From: Ascochyta rabiei
Taxonomy: Eukaryota > Ascomycota > Dothideomycetes > Pleosporales > Didymellaceae
Length of the DNA stretch: 64,000 bases
Direction: 5' to 3'
Assembly: GCF_004011695.2 (NCBI RefSeq)
Contig: NC_082409.1
Location: 1,736,001 to 1,800,000, forward strand
The notes beneath the pieces are model-generated. The model was not told the DNA's origin and ran no database searches. It saw nothing but the letters and a program-made list of their open reading frames with translations. Position 1 is the stretch's first letter. Each line of letters starts with the position of its first letter. A program made the translations under genes and the position numbers. Of the stretch, positions 1 to 10,586 are shown in pieces.

Positions 1-71
1 GCACTCTCCCTCCACCTAGCCCGCACTCCCCCTCCACCACCAGCCACCAGCCACCAGCCTCCACCCCCGCC

Positions 72-2043
72 ATGGCGCCCACGACGAGCAGCAAAGGCAA
101 GGCCAAGCCCGGCGCAAAGCCCTCGGCCGCCCCGCGCAGCCGCAACACCACGCCGCTGCCCAACACCCGCACCTCGGTCGAGCCGGCCTCGGGCTCCGCC
201 GCCTACTTCGAGAAGCCGCTCAGCCTGTCGCTCAAGCGATGCGCCGTCACCGTCGAGGACATCCTGGACGCCCCCGCCGCCCCCGCCAGCGCCACCACCA
301 CCATCCCCTCGGCCGCCACCCTGCTCCGCATGCGCGACCAGATCGAGAAGACGGTGCTGAAGAACGTCGAGGCCCGCTGCACCCAGGCCGAGGCCGCCCT
401 CCGCTCCCTGCACGCCCTGCGCAAGCACCGCAGCCTCCGCGACCGCCCCGACGACAAGGACGACGACCGCCGCCACAAGCTCAAGAAGCTCGCCAAGAAG
501 CACGACGACGACGGCAAGCACCCGCCCGCCGTCGGCGCCCACGGCCTGGCCCGCCAGGATGGTCTTGACCCTGCCGGTGAGTCTTGAATGCACACACACG
601 CACACACACACACACACACGCACACACACACACACACGCACACACACACACACACGCACACACACACACACACAACATGACTGACCACCCCAGACTCCAA
701 CATGTCCTCGCCCCTCTCCCACCCGCCCGCAGAGGCCGCCGACGCCCCCAAGACGCCCCCTCCCCACCGCCTCCGACGTCTCCCACCAGCCCGCCCCCGC
801 CCCCGCCGTCCCCCAGTTCCAGACCTTTGGCGAAGACCCCGTCCAGTTCGACGACCCCACCGTCTACCACATCCGCGACGTCACCCCGGGCATGACCGAC
901 GACGACCGCAGGGAAATCTACTCGGTCGCCGTCTTCCCCCCCTCCAACCTGCACGACAAGATCGCCGGCACCCCCCCGGACAAGGACTTTTCAAACGCAA
1001 AGCCCGCCACCCAGGTCAACGCCGGCGTCTTCGCAAACTACGTCGAGCCCTACATCCGCCCCTTGACCGAAGAGGACGTCGCCTTCCTCAAGGAGCGCGG
1101 CGACCGCGTAGCCCCCTTTGTGCTTCCCAGGCGAGGCCAGCGCCACTACAAGCACGTCTGGGCAGACGAGGACGGCGCCATGCACCTGGACTCGACCCTC
1201 GACCGCCCCGCCCCCAATCTCCCTCGAGGCGCTGCCGAAGACGTCCTGGACGATGTCCTCGAGACCGAGCACGTCTCCGCCGGCCCTCTTGTCTCTCGAC
1301 TGCTGGCCACCCTCCGTCCAGAGGGCCGCGCCAACCAGGCCAGCCCCAACGACCTGAATCCCGATGCCATGGACATTGACCAAGGCCCCGCCGCCCCGCC
1401 AGACACCACCAACACAAACGCCCTCCCCTCCGCCACCCAGCTCCCCGACCTCATCGCCCGCCCTCCACAGCCCAGCACCGGACGCGCCGACTACGCCACC
1501 CTCGAGGACCGCGTCCTGATGGAGCTCAAGCACTACGGCTTCCTCTCCGAAGCCGACGCGGAGACACAATCCTACGACTCGCACTTTGACGACCCAGTCG
1601 CCCAGCGCCTCCGCTTCCTGCAGGAGGAGCTCCGCAAGCAGTCCATTGTCAACGGCGCGCGCAAACAGCGCCTCCTCGAGCTGACCGAAGAGCGCATCGC
1701 GCAGCAGGAGTACAACACCATTGCCGACGACCTCGACAACCAGCTCAACGCCGCCTACCTCAAGCGTAACCGCAACATCGGCAAGGGCAAGAAGCAGAAC
1801 AAGCGGCCCGGCGGCGCCGGCGGCGGCTCCCACGCCACCGCCAACGCTGGCATCACCCGCCCGGGCGTCGGCGAGCCCATTCGCACCCTCATGGAACGCC
1901 GCACCCAGTGGATCAACACCATCGGCCCCGTCGTCAACTACGGCAAGACGGGCCTGCCCACCGACACCATCTTCGCCGACGACAAGATGAGGGAGCTCGA
2001 GAGTCGCGAGGTCGAGATTTGGAACACGGAGGCTGAGGAATAG
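72..2043 (+). CDS. ada3: SAGA/ADA histone acetyltransferase complex subunit Ada3 (Ngg1)
   Basis: Ada3/Ngg1 bridges Gcn5 and Ada2 in the nuclear SAGA and ADA histone acetyltransferase complexes. The first exon starts at the ATG at 72 and ends at a good donor (GTGAGT at 577). The conserved part is the frame ending at the stop 2041-2043: an EDRVLMELKHYGFL block, then a QRLRFLQEELRKQS helix, NGARKQRLLELTEERIA, and a C-terminal LMERRTQWINTIGP segment, which together are the family signature. The N-terminus is basic and Ser/Pro rich. The intron most likely runs 577-693 and carries a CA microsatellite. Exon 2 does not join cleanly: the acceptors at 693 and 732 both lead into a frame that must shift by one base near 750-775, in a C-rich run, to reach the conserved frame. 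Identity is secure; the N-terminal gene model is not. Confidence 0.88.
591..674. repeat. (CA)n microsatellite with periodic CG interruptions, inside ADA3 intron 1
   Basis: An almost pure CA dinucleotide tract lies within the intron of ADA3. A CG replaces CA at guanines 600, 620, 638 and 656, so the tract has a higher-order period of 20, 18 and 18 bp. This suggests growth by duplication of an 18-bp unit as well as by single CA steps. Confidence 0.95.
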
Positions 2044-2061
2044 TTTGACCATTCTTCTTCT

Positions 2062-2222
2062 CCTCCCTTGTTCTCACCCTCTCCCTTGTTCTCACCCTCT
2101 CCCTTGTTCTCACCCTCTCCCTTGTTCTCACCCTCTCCCTTGTTCTCACCCTCTCCCTTGTTCTCACCCTCTCCCTTGTTCTCACCCACCTCCTCCCTTG
2201 TTCTCACCCACCTCCTCCCTTG
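2062..2222. repeat. 18-bp minisatellite downstream of ADA3
   Basis: About nine tandem copies of an 18-bp unit (CTCCCTTGTTCTCACCCT). The last two copies vary and are slightly longer (ending CACCCACCTC). The array starts about 20 bp after the ADA3 stop, so it is probably transcribed as 3' UTR. Because 18 is a multiple of three, all frames stay open across it and give spurious repetitive peptides. Confidence 0.95.
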
Positions 2223-2481
2223 TATTGGTACGACTTGGCTACCGTGCTCGTCATGGCTGCAGCATGGCATCGTCATCTCGGCCTCGGGAGGGAAGGCGAG
2301 CTCGTGTATATCGGCGTTGAATAGGATACCCGTCGCGAAATGTCTCTTCATTACTACCAGACACTTTCATCCGAACCCTCTACCCTTGCCCACAGCAGAG
2401 GATTGGTGAGGGTGTACGTGTTGTATATTCATCTCATTCCCTGCTGCCTTGGAATAGACCTATCAACAAGAGATATATCAT

Positions 2482-2765
2482 AGATGAAGAAACAATGAAA
2501 GAGATTGTTTTACTAATATAGAATATGGGAATAATCTGTTAAGTCTCTATACTTGTTAGTTACGTATAACTCTTGAATATATATTTACTAGAGATATTAA
2601 GAGATATAAAGAGATATTAAGAGATATTAAGAGATATTAAGAGATATTAAGAGATATTAAGAGATATTAAGAGATATCTAGAGATATCAAGAGATGAAGA
2701 AAAATAAAAGAGATTGTTTTACTGATATAGAATACGGGAATAATCCGTCAAACCTCTACACTTGT
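2482..2765. repeat. Direct duplication (about 75 bp) flanking a 10-bp tandem array
   Basis: Positions 2482-2556 and 2692-2765 are direct copies that differ mainly by transitions (for example CTGTTAAGT against CCGTCAAAC), plus a one-base length change and a few A-rich changes. Between them, 2591-2690 holds exactly ten 10-bp units of GAGATATTAA, with variants in units 2, 9 and 10. The block fills most of the AT-rich spacer between ADA3 and the aldehyde dehydrogenase gene. The transition bias would fit mild RIP on a short duplication, or ordinary decay. Confidence 0.9.
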
Positions 2766-2855
2766 ATCGTCACCACAACTCCTTCCACCCGGCAAAGAAC
2801 AAAGGAAACTACGAGGGTGGGTACATGCCATCTCATTGCATTCCTCGTGCCTAAT

Positions 2856-4344
2856 CTACGACTTGTACACGTGGATGACGTGCGAGTTGCAGTAGGCCAA
2901 GAGGCCCGTCTTGCCCCACTCGCCGCCAATGCCCGACTCCTTGTGCCCGCCAAACGTCGCCCGGGGCGTGAGCTTCTCAAACGAGTTGACAAACACCGAC
3001 CCGGCTTCCAGCCTGCGCGCAATCCTCGACGCCTCCTCCACGTCCTTGCCCCACACGCACGCGCCGAGACCCGTGTTGGTGTTGTTGGCGCGCGCAATCA
3101 CTTCCTCCAGATCCGTCCACGGCTGCGTCGGCACTATGGGCCCAAACGGCTCTTCCTGGATGATGCGCGACTCGTTGGGCGGGTTGTCGATGATGGTCGG
3201 CTTGATGAAGTAGCCCTTTCCTGAACCCACGTCCGGCCCGCCCACGGCAAACTTGTAGCCCTTGGACTTGCTGTCCTCGAAGAAGCCCTTGACGTGCTCG
3301 TACTGCATCCGGTTCTGCACGGGGCCCAGCAGGTTGTCGCCGTCGTCCGGGTTGCCGACCTTGATGCTCTTGGTGAAGTGCACCATCTCCTCGACAAACT
3401 CCTTGTAGATGGACTCGTGGATGTAGATGCGCTTCGTCGCCACGCACACCTGCCCAGAGTTCTGGAACGCACCCATGACCACCTCGGGCGCAATCTTCTT
3501 GATGTCAACGTCCGGCAGGATAATGGACGCGTCGTTGCCGCCCAGCTCGAGCGTCACGCGCTTGAGCGTCTTGGACGCCGTCTCCATGACCTTCTTTCCA
3601 GTCGCAATCGAGCCGGTGAAGGAGATCTTGGCAACGTCGGGGTGCTTGCACAGATCAGCACCGAGCTCGTTGTTTCCGCCAACGACCTGGATGACACCGG
3701 GAGGGAATAGCTCCTGGGCGAGCTCGACAAACTTCAGCGCCGTGTACGGTGTGAAGGGCGAGGGCTTGACGATGATGCAGTTCCCCGTCATGACCGCAGG
3801 CGCAACCTTGCCGACGGACAGAATCAGAGGAAAGTTCCATGGGCAGATGGCTGCGCACACACCCAGAGGGGAGAACTCGGTGTACACCGTCTTCTCGTCG
3901 TCCTCAAACTTCTCGCTGGGCACGTCGAGGGTTGTGTGGTAGCCGATGAAGCCGCCGACGCCGCTGATCTCGATAGCAGCAAACTTCCTCTGCCAAGTCG
4001 TCAGTACAACTCGTCTTGTCGCGTCAACGCAGACCTACAGGCTTGCCAGACTCCTTGCAGAGCAGGGATGTGAACTCGTCCGCGTGCTGCTCAAAGAGGC
4101 CGATGAGCTGGCCGAGCAGCTCCTTCCTCTTCTCAACCGGTGTGTCCCTCCACGCGGGGAAGGCCTTCTTTGCAGCAGCGACAGCGTCGTTCAGGTCCTT
4201 GTCGCTGGCGATGGGCACGTCCCACAGCTCCTGGCCGGTAGCCGGGTTGATGCCATGGTGGATCTGGTCAGAACCGCGCTTCTCGCCGTTGACAATGTTG
4301 TAGAACTTGTCGAAGTCGAGTGTGGAAACCTTGCCGGGAGACAT
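2856..4344 (-). CDS. NAD(P)+-dependent aldehyde dehydrogenase
   Basis: ALDH-superfamily enzyme oxidising an aldehyde to the carboxylic acid. Two exons: 4344-4039 and 3989-2856, split by a 49-bp intron (3990-4038, GTAGGT...CAG), giving 479 residues, the usual cytosolic ALDH length. Visible motifs are the PWNFPL cofactor-domain segment, FTGS, the general-base motif LELGG (Glu250) and the catalytic-thiol region SGQVC (Cys284), followed by the EEPFGP motif. The start at 4344 (MSPGK) is preferred over an in-frame ATG 39 bp upstream because conserved sequence begins soon after it. No targeting peptide is evident, so a cytosolic enzyme is inferred. The substrate cannot be read from sequence. Confidence 0.93.
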
Positions 4345-6437
4345 GATGTGTGTGTAGGTGGTGTAGGTGGAATGATCTTTCACGCTGGGCCGGGCGATAC
4401 CCGCTACTTAAGCAATCCCACCCTGCAGCCTCCCGCTTGTCTCTGATCACCATGGGTGCCTTCCTTACCCTCGGTTGTGCTACTGCCGTCGCGTAGCCAA
4501 GGCGCGCAGACGTCGACTGCTCCGTGGGTCTGAGACCATCACCCCACCTCGCCCCGCAATGGGAAGAAAGCGGCCTACGATGAGTGGATCACGGTACTGC
4601 GCTTGTTTTAACAGGCTTGGATTGGGACAGGGCTGATTGTGTTTACGTGGTGACATGCCGCCTCCTTGCTTGACACGGTAGGTAGTGCTCAGGCTGACAA
4701 ACTCGACCTTCTTCCGGCGCCATGCGCCGTCCGAGGTACCCGAACCCCAGATTGTAATCATCAGTCGCGGTAGACTGCACAGCAAGTCAAGTACGACCGA
4801 GCGGACCGTTGATTCTGCAAGATGCACGTGCAGCCTACGAGGTGGAACGACCCGCCTGTGTGCGTGGACATTGTCTCTGAGCGCGATGACTAGCACCAAC
4901 CGAGTCGACACCCGGTCTTGGCGGCGCTGCAGTTCCCTATCGGACGATTCGTCTGCCCATCTCTGTAGAGCCCTGCAGATGTTGACGGTGGGCCAGTAGG
5001 TGTCGGGCGTGTGTACTATGGTACTGTGGTAGTTTCAGTTAGGAACATGTGGGAGGCCTTGGTCCATGGCTCTACCTGCGCGCGCCCCGCACACTACTTT
5101 TCGAGGGTCGCTCCACCGCCTGGGATCATCTCAACCATCGATGTGCTGGCCACAAACGGACATATGCGACAGTAGTCGCGTGGCCTGCTGTGGTCTATTC
5201 ACCCAAAGGGTAGTGGTTGAGGTAAGCTTCGCAAGGTGGAGGTGTCGTCAGCGCCACGTGCAACCTCCTTCTCTCCACAACACACGCTTGCCTGGAACCA
5301 CGCACCCTGCAGCATGAAGACTCGCCTTGTTTGAGCCTCAACATGGCTAAAAGGCTAGCGCTTGGAGGAGTGGGCCCCGTCGCAGACAACGCATTGGCGT
5401 CGTCTCTGGAACTTCACTTGGTCGCCATGAAGCCCTCCTCGAAAGACAAGGAGGATACGCACCCTGGAAGAATCTAGGAGAACGGAAGTCGTCCATCGAT
5501 CAAAGTTCAAGAGCTTGGCGCTGGAATGAGGATAGTCAAAAGCCAGGACGCTGTGCTGAGAAAAGGAACACTTTCGCTCGTTGGGTGGCATGTTGGTGTC
5601 TGCTTGCGTTCCAATGCCACAGTAAGCAGCAGAGCGGCTGACTGCACCTGAGTTTCAGTCTGTGGACGAGCTGGCAAGCAGCCTCCTGGAGCAAATTCAC
5701 GACCGGTTCAGTTTGTCTAAACTTCGCCAGGCTAACGAGAAAAAGCGTGGCATTGTCTATGTGAGCTCCATCACCTGCCATATAAAAGTCGTGATAACCT
5801 TCCCAGAACATCGCTAGAGTGTGCTGGGCACAATACCCCTGAACCTCGTCCGCCGAGCGACATTTACCCGCTACCAAACTCTTATTGACCTCGATTGAGG
5901 TCTGCCAATCTATAATATATAACACTCGTCTCCAATGAGCGTGATCTTCCTTGGTTGCTCTGCTGGAACGCTCGAGCCTGGGGCTCTTGTCTTTTACCCC
6001 AGATTCTGTCAGTGTTCTGGAAGCACGCCGCATAGACGTATTCAGCTGCTGGCCTGTCACCGCAGTCCGGTTATTCGCACACGAGTGACGCTCAAGGTAG
6101 GTGGCTGCAGGCTGTATGCAGTCCAGGAGATGATCACCAGGCTCGCAGGTGTCTCCGGACCAGTACGATGGCCAGTAGAGGGGCATTCCATGATCAACGT
6201 CTATCCGGGCATGGACCGTGAGTATGTCACCAATCAAAGCAATCTACTCAGCTGGCTGTAGTACCGATAGATTGGGCTACACGAACAAAAGTCTGGATCT
6301 GCACCGAAGCTTTACACCAGGCTCTGGACCTATCGGCTGGTAGGGTGTTTGGGACATAAGTATGGTCGTTGTCCGCGAGGTTTTCTCAGGAGTACTCAAA
6401 CAGTTCACTACACATCAACGACCATCTTTCCTCGAGT
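4345..6437. other. Intergenic, no supported gene
   Basis: About 2 kb between the aldehyde dehydrogenase promoter and the DUF4360 gene. It contains the divergent promoters of both. Several open frames exist (the longest is 233 codons on the minus strand at 5536-6237) but none resembles a known family or has a convincing composition. No tRNA-like structure was seen. Confidence 0.5.
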
Positions 6438-7252
6438 ATGAAGTACACACTCCCTGTCCTTGGCCTTACGGCATTAGCGTCTGCCCTTCCTCAGACGACA
6501 TCACCACCCCCCTCCTTCAAGATCACAAACGTCATCTCTGGCGGCACAGGCTGTCCTCGCGGAAGTATCGACGTGAACTGGACCGATCACAAGATCCTGC
6601 CAATATGTACGTATCTCCATCACCCACAACCACAGCATCTCATCCTCCACCCGCAACCCCACATCCCTTCCCCAGCGCCAACCTAACACAACCCAGACTT
6701 CGGCCAAGAATTCACCGCCGCCGTCGGCCCCAAAGCCAACATCACCGACTCGCGCAAGTTCTGCCAGCTGAACCTGCAACTCGAGTACACGCCCGGCTAC
6801 TCCTTCGCCGTATACAGCGCAGAGTACACGGGCTTCGCCGCCCTAGACGCAGGCGTCACAGGCACGGTCAAGAGCACGTACTACTTCTCCGGGCTAGCCG
6901 AGCAGGTGCGTATCTACCCCCCCCCCCCCCCTCCCACTCCCACCCACAGTACCTCCTCGCAGCGGCACCCCCGCGGCGTTACCGTTCAACACACACACCC
7001 ATCCGTACCGCCGCTGACCGAGCCCAGACCTCCTCGGCGCAGACGCTCTCCGGCCCAACGAGAGCGCTGTTCAACAAGCAGGACGATGTTGCGGTCGCGG
7101 TCTGGTCGCCTTGCAGCGGCGACGCGCTGTTCAATGTCGATGCGTCGGTGGCGCTCACGCCGTTTGCGGGCCCCGCGAGTGGCGTGCTGGGGATCGCGAG
7201 GGAGAGCGGGCGGTTGAGTTCAAGTCTGTATGTGCAGTGGAAGAAGTGCTAG
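6438..7252 (+). CDS. Small secreted DUF4360 protein
   Basis: A 200-residue protein in three exons (6438-6606, 6697-6905, 7028-7252), with introns GTACGT...CAG and GTGCGT...CAG; joins keep the frame. The start at MKYTLPVLGLTALASALP gives a clean signal peptide; upstream in-frame starts would bury it. The mature protein has the DUF4360 pattern: a GGTGCPRGS segment near the N-terminus, paired cysteines, FGQEFTA, FCQLNLQLEY, and a C-terminal SLYVQWKKC. Family members are secreted proteins of unknown function in fungi and actinomycetes. The second intron starts with a run of C. The start choice and secretion are confident; no function is known. Confidence 0.88.
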
Positions 7253-7460
7253 GAGTTGTCGGCAGATGGGATGTAGAGTATAGGATAGGATACGGCGAGA
7301 ATTTACAGTGTGGGATGTTCAGTGTTCGTATGGTGACTTGAGTGTGGTGTACAGAGGGTGTCGTGTGAGGGTTTGTAGGCAGATAGGGTATGTGATATGT
7401 GATGTACGACACGACAAAGAGCTACGTTTCATAATCCTTGATATCCATCCAGTGACCTAC

Positions 7461-10163
7461 CTATGATGGCCGGTGAGCAGGGTTCCAGGAGCTGGAGGAG
7501 CCGGATGAACTCTCGGCGCCGGTGACTCGATCCTCCAAAGCACCACCCAATGCTTCGCGTGCTGCTTCACCTGCCGCCTCGTCGTCTTGGCTCACGGGGC
7601 TCGCATCGCCCTCGAGAGCGACGTCGGCACTGCCCGCCGAGCTCTCCACATCCACCGTCTCCGCATACGGCGGCGGACTCAGCTCGTCTCCGCCCTCGAC
7701 CCACACCCTCTCCAGCTCCGTCTCGATCTCGGTCCTGCGCGCCTTCCACGCCTCGACCTTGGCTAGCCGCTCCCGGAGCTCGGCGAGCTCTTTCTCGACG
7801 CTGCTCTTCTCTGACGCGGTGCCGATGCGCTGGAACTCCCACTCTTCGCCTGACTCGCCGAGGCCGAGGGTCAGGAGGTGCGTGTGGTATCTTTTGAGCG
7901 AGGCGCGGGTGGATATCGTGATGAGGGCTGAGGTGCGTCAGCTTTGCCATCAAACAATCGACAGAAGAATGGGGGGAGGGATCAAGGGGATGGGTGGATA
8001 GGGCAACTCACTTATTCCTCTGGCCTTGCAGCGCTCGTACAGCAGGCCCTCGACGTCGCTGGAAACAGCGCTGGTCCCCTCGTCGACGAATGCGTAGCGC
8101 GGCTCGTGATACAGAAGACGCGCGATGCCGACGCGCTGCTTTTCGCCCCCGCTGAAGACGTCTTTCCATACTTTCTTCGTGTCCCATCCGCCCTCTCGAT
8201 CGGGAATGTATCCTAGCTTGGCTTCCTCGAGAACGGCGAGAAGCTCAGAGTCTCGCCGCCCCGCGTCCTTCATGTCGACTGCCGTGTGTGGGTAGATGAC
8301 CTGGTCGCGAAGGGTGCCGGTGGACAGGTAGGGCCGTTGCGGCAAGAACATGATGCCATCCGTGCCGATGGAGCGTGGGCGCGAGACGAGGCCGCGGTAT
8401 GTCGGCCACAAGCCCGCGACAATGCGTGACACGGCGCTTTTCCCTACGCCATTGGGGCCAGTGATGAGGAGGTGCTCGCCCGAGTGAAGGATGAAAGACA
8501 GAGACTCTAGCAGTTCTTCGCCGCCGCGCGGGTGCAGAGCTGGCGCAACGACGGGCACGTGTTCGAGGCGCAGGCCGTCGAAGCCGCGGTGAACGGTGCC
8601 TTGAATGTCGCTGACAGAGTACAGTTCTGGACGTGTTCCTGGTGGTGCAGAGTATGCGTCCGCATGGACACGGTGGAGTGTGCTGATCAGTGTGTAGACG
8701 CGCGATGTATAGCCTGCGAGTTCAGACAGATCCTTGATGCTGTACATCATCCTGCCGCCTGCGTCGGCGAGGGAGAGCATGAGACGTTTGTTCGTGATGA
8801 AGTCTTTCATGCGGTTTCGCTCGCGCCCTTGCTTCTCCACACCAGAGATGGCCGGTAGTTCGGGGCCGGCGTTGAGGCCACCCCAGGCGGGGAGAAAGAC
8901 AGGGAGTGAGGTTATGAGATAGCCAAAGGCAGACCAGGAGTACTTCAGGACAAAGTCTTCGAGCATGTTGTATCTGATCTTCAAGCTATAGATGCCCTCC
9001 ATCCAGTGCCTGAGGTCCTTGAACCCCCTCTCGAGGAAGTGTTTTTCCATTTGGTCGCCGCCGTAAAAGGCCACTTCTTCGGCGTTGGCGATGAGACGGG
9101 AGTGGAGAGCGCGAAAGTCGCCTTCTCTTCTGCCCTCGACAGCCTTCAGCTTGCCGAAGGGCGGTGACAGTTTCCTGAGTATGGTGGCGGTCAAGAAGTA
9201 GTTGCTCAGCAGTCCAGTCAAAGCGATGGGTCCTAGAGAGCGGAAGAGCTGGTAGTTGAAGACGCACAGGTCAACAAACGGCTTGCCCAGCGACGAGTAC
9301 AGCGATGCGGCCGAAGCGCAGAACAGGGTCAGATCCTGGGTGATGAATTGATCTGCGCCCTGGCCAACGCCACCGTCCAGGTTGGACAGCTTGTAGTAGT
9401 TCAGGTGGTCGTTCAGGTACAGGTCGTGGATGTAGCGCGTGAGCCGTGTGCGGAAGGCGATGGAGACCTTGGACTGCAGGAACTTGATCATGGCATTCGT
9501 GTACGAGGAAAAGGTGCCGACACCGAGCCACTTGCAGATGCCCCAGAGGAAGGCCTTGGCGTTGCCGGCGACCAGGTCGCGGACAATCTCTCCGTCGAGG
9601 CGGGCAACGAGCAGGGACAGATAGGTGCGCAGCATGAGGAACACGCCATGGCTGACGAGCAGGCCCGTCTCCTTGCTGTTCCAGCGCGGCACCATGATGT
9701 TCAGCAGGCTGAGGAACTGGTGCAGGAAGGCCAGATTGAGGCCCGGCTTGGTCTGCGGCGGCGGCGCTTGTGCGTTCGTCGCGTCGTGCATCCTCGCGGC
9801 GCGTGGGGGCTGCAGGAACAGACGGCGGTGGGCATCGAAGGTGGTGGGCTTGGTAGGGTGGATGACCACCTTGGAGGTCGAGTCGCGGTAGGGCACGTAG
9901 ATGGTCCGGCTGCCGTCCTTGTTCTTGAGGGCCGAGTTGCGCCTCAGCAGCCGCCTGCCCGTCTCCTTGTCCGCGCGGCTGCTCGTGTACCACCGGCGAC
10001 TTGCATAGCCGGCGCCTATGATGGTGAAGAGCAGCGTCACCGTCGACAGCAGCTTGGTGAGCTTCGAGGCGCCGCCGATGCGCGACTTGACGAGCGTGGC
10101 ATAGCGCTCATAGAGGGCGAGGAGCGCATCAGGAGGCCCTCGCAGGGTCGATTGTGCGGCCAT
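7461..10163 (-). CDS. Peroxisomal long-chain acyl-CoA ABC half-transporter (Pxa1/Pxa2, ABCD family)
   Basis: Imports long-chain fatty acyl-CoA into peroxisomes for beta-oxidation; yeast Pxa1 and Pxa2 act as a heterodimer. Two exons (10163-8012 and 7927-7461, intron 7928-8011) encode 872 residues, close to yeast Pxa1. One membrane domain (about 30-450) comes first and includes the ABCD-family EEA-like motif NAEEVAFYGG (about 360-369). One nucleotide-binding domain follows, with Walker A GPNGVGKS (569-576), signature FSGGEKQR (about 670-677) and Walker B YAFVDEGTS. A charged predicted coiled coil and a Ser/Ala/Glu-rich acidic tail close the protein. Which of the two paralogues this is cannot be settled here. 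Confidence 0.93.
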
Positions 10164-10586
10164 TGTGGGCCATGAGAGTCGTGCCTGGCGACACGCTCAT
10201 GTTCTGGTGGGTGTTGAGTCTTGCGTCTCGTGTCGTGTTGGCACCGAGTGGGGTGGTCTTGACATGTGCGCGTGCACGATGCCTCGTGGGTTGCAGCCGA
10301 GGCATGTGAACGTGTGCCAATCCGGGGAAGCTTGGTGTGGGGTCATGTGGGGCCTCACGCCTCACGCCTCACGCCTCACGCCTCACGCCTCACGCCTCCC
10401 TGCAACGCGAATGCTTCGACACACGACGGGAGACGAGAACTCATCTTCGTATTCGACATTACATACACGCTCGCAGCTCTCCTGCATCCACCGTAGCCAG
10501 CGCCAGAACAACAAGGGATATCAAACGGCCGCCCAACGCCTTGCACAATCGCCGACACCGAACTCACACAACACCGCGTCCACCCA
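10164..10586. other. Intergenic with 7-bp tandem repeat
   Basis: Spacer holding the promoter of the ABC transporter (minus strand) and the 3' end region of the AflR-like gene. At 10352-10397 there are about six and a half tandem copies of GCCTCAC. Nothing else is recognised. Confidence 0.7.
10352..10397. repeat. (GCCTCAC)n heptanucleotide tandem repeat
   Basis: Perfect 7-bp repeat about 190 bp upstream of the ABC transporter start codon. Since 7 is not a multiple of three, the array would break any reading frame as it changes length, which argues that it is non-coding. Confidence 0.95.

Noticed and set aside
203..954. Long minus-strand frames across the CA repeat with Val/Cys repeats
   Set aside because: Shadow reading of the ADA3 gene and its CA microsatellite; the repeat keeps frames open.
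2045..2409. Repetitive Leu/Pro/Ser/Cys-His frames downstream of ADA3
   Set aside because: Product of the 18-bp minisatellite, whose length is a multiple of three.
5536..6237. Open frame of 233 codons on the minus strand
   Set aside because: No known family, no conserved-looking motif, overlap with an open frame on the other strand, and no splice partner. Not supported as a gene.
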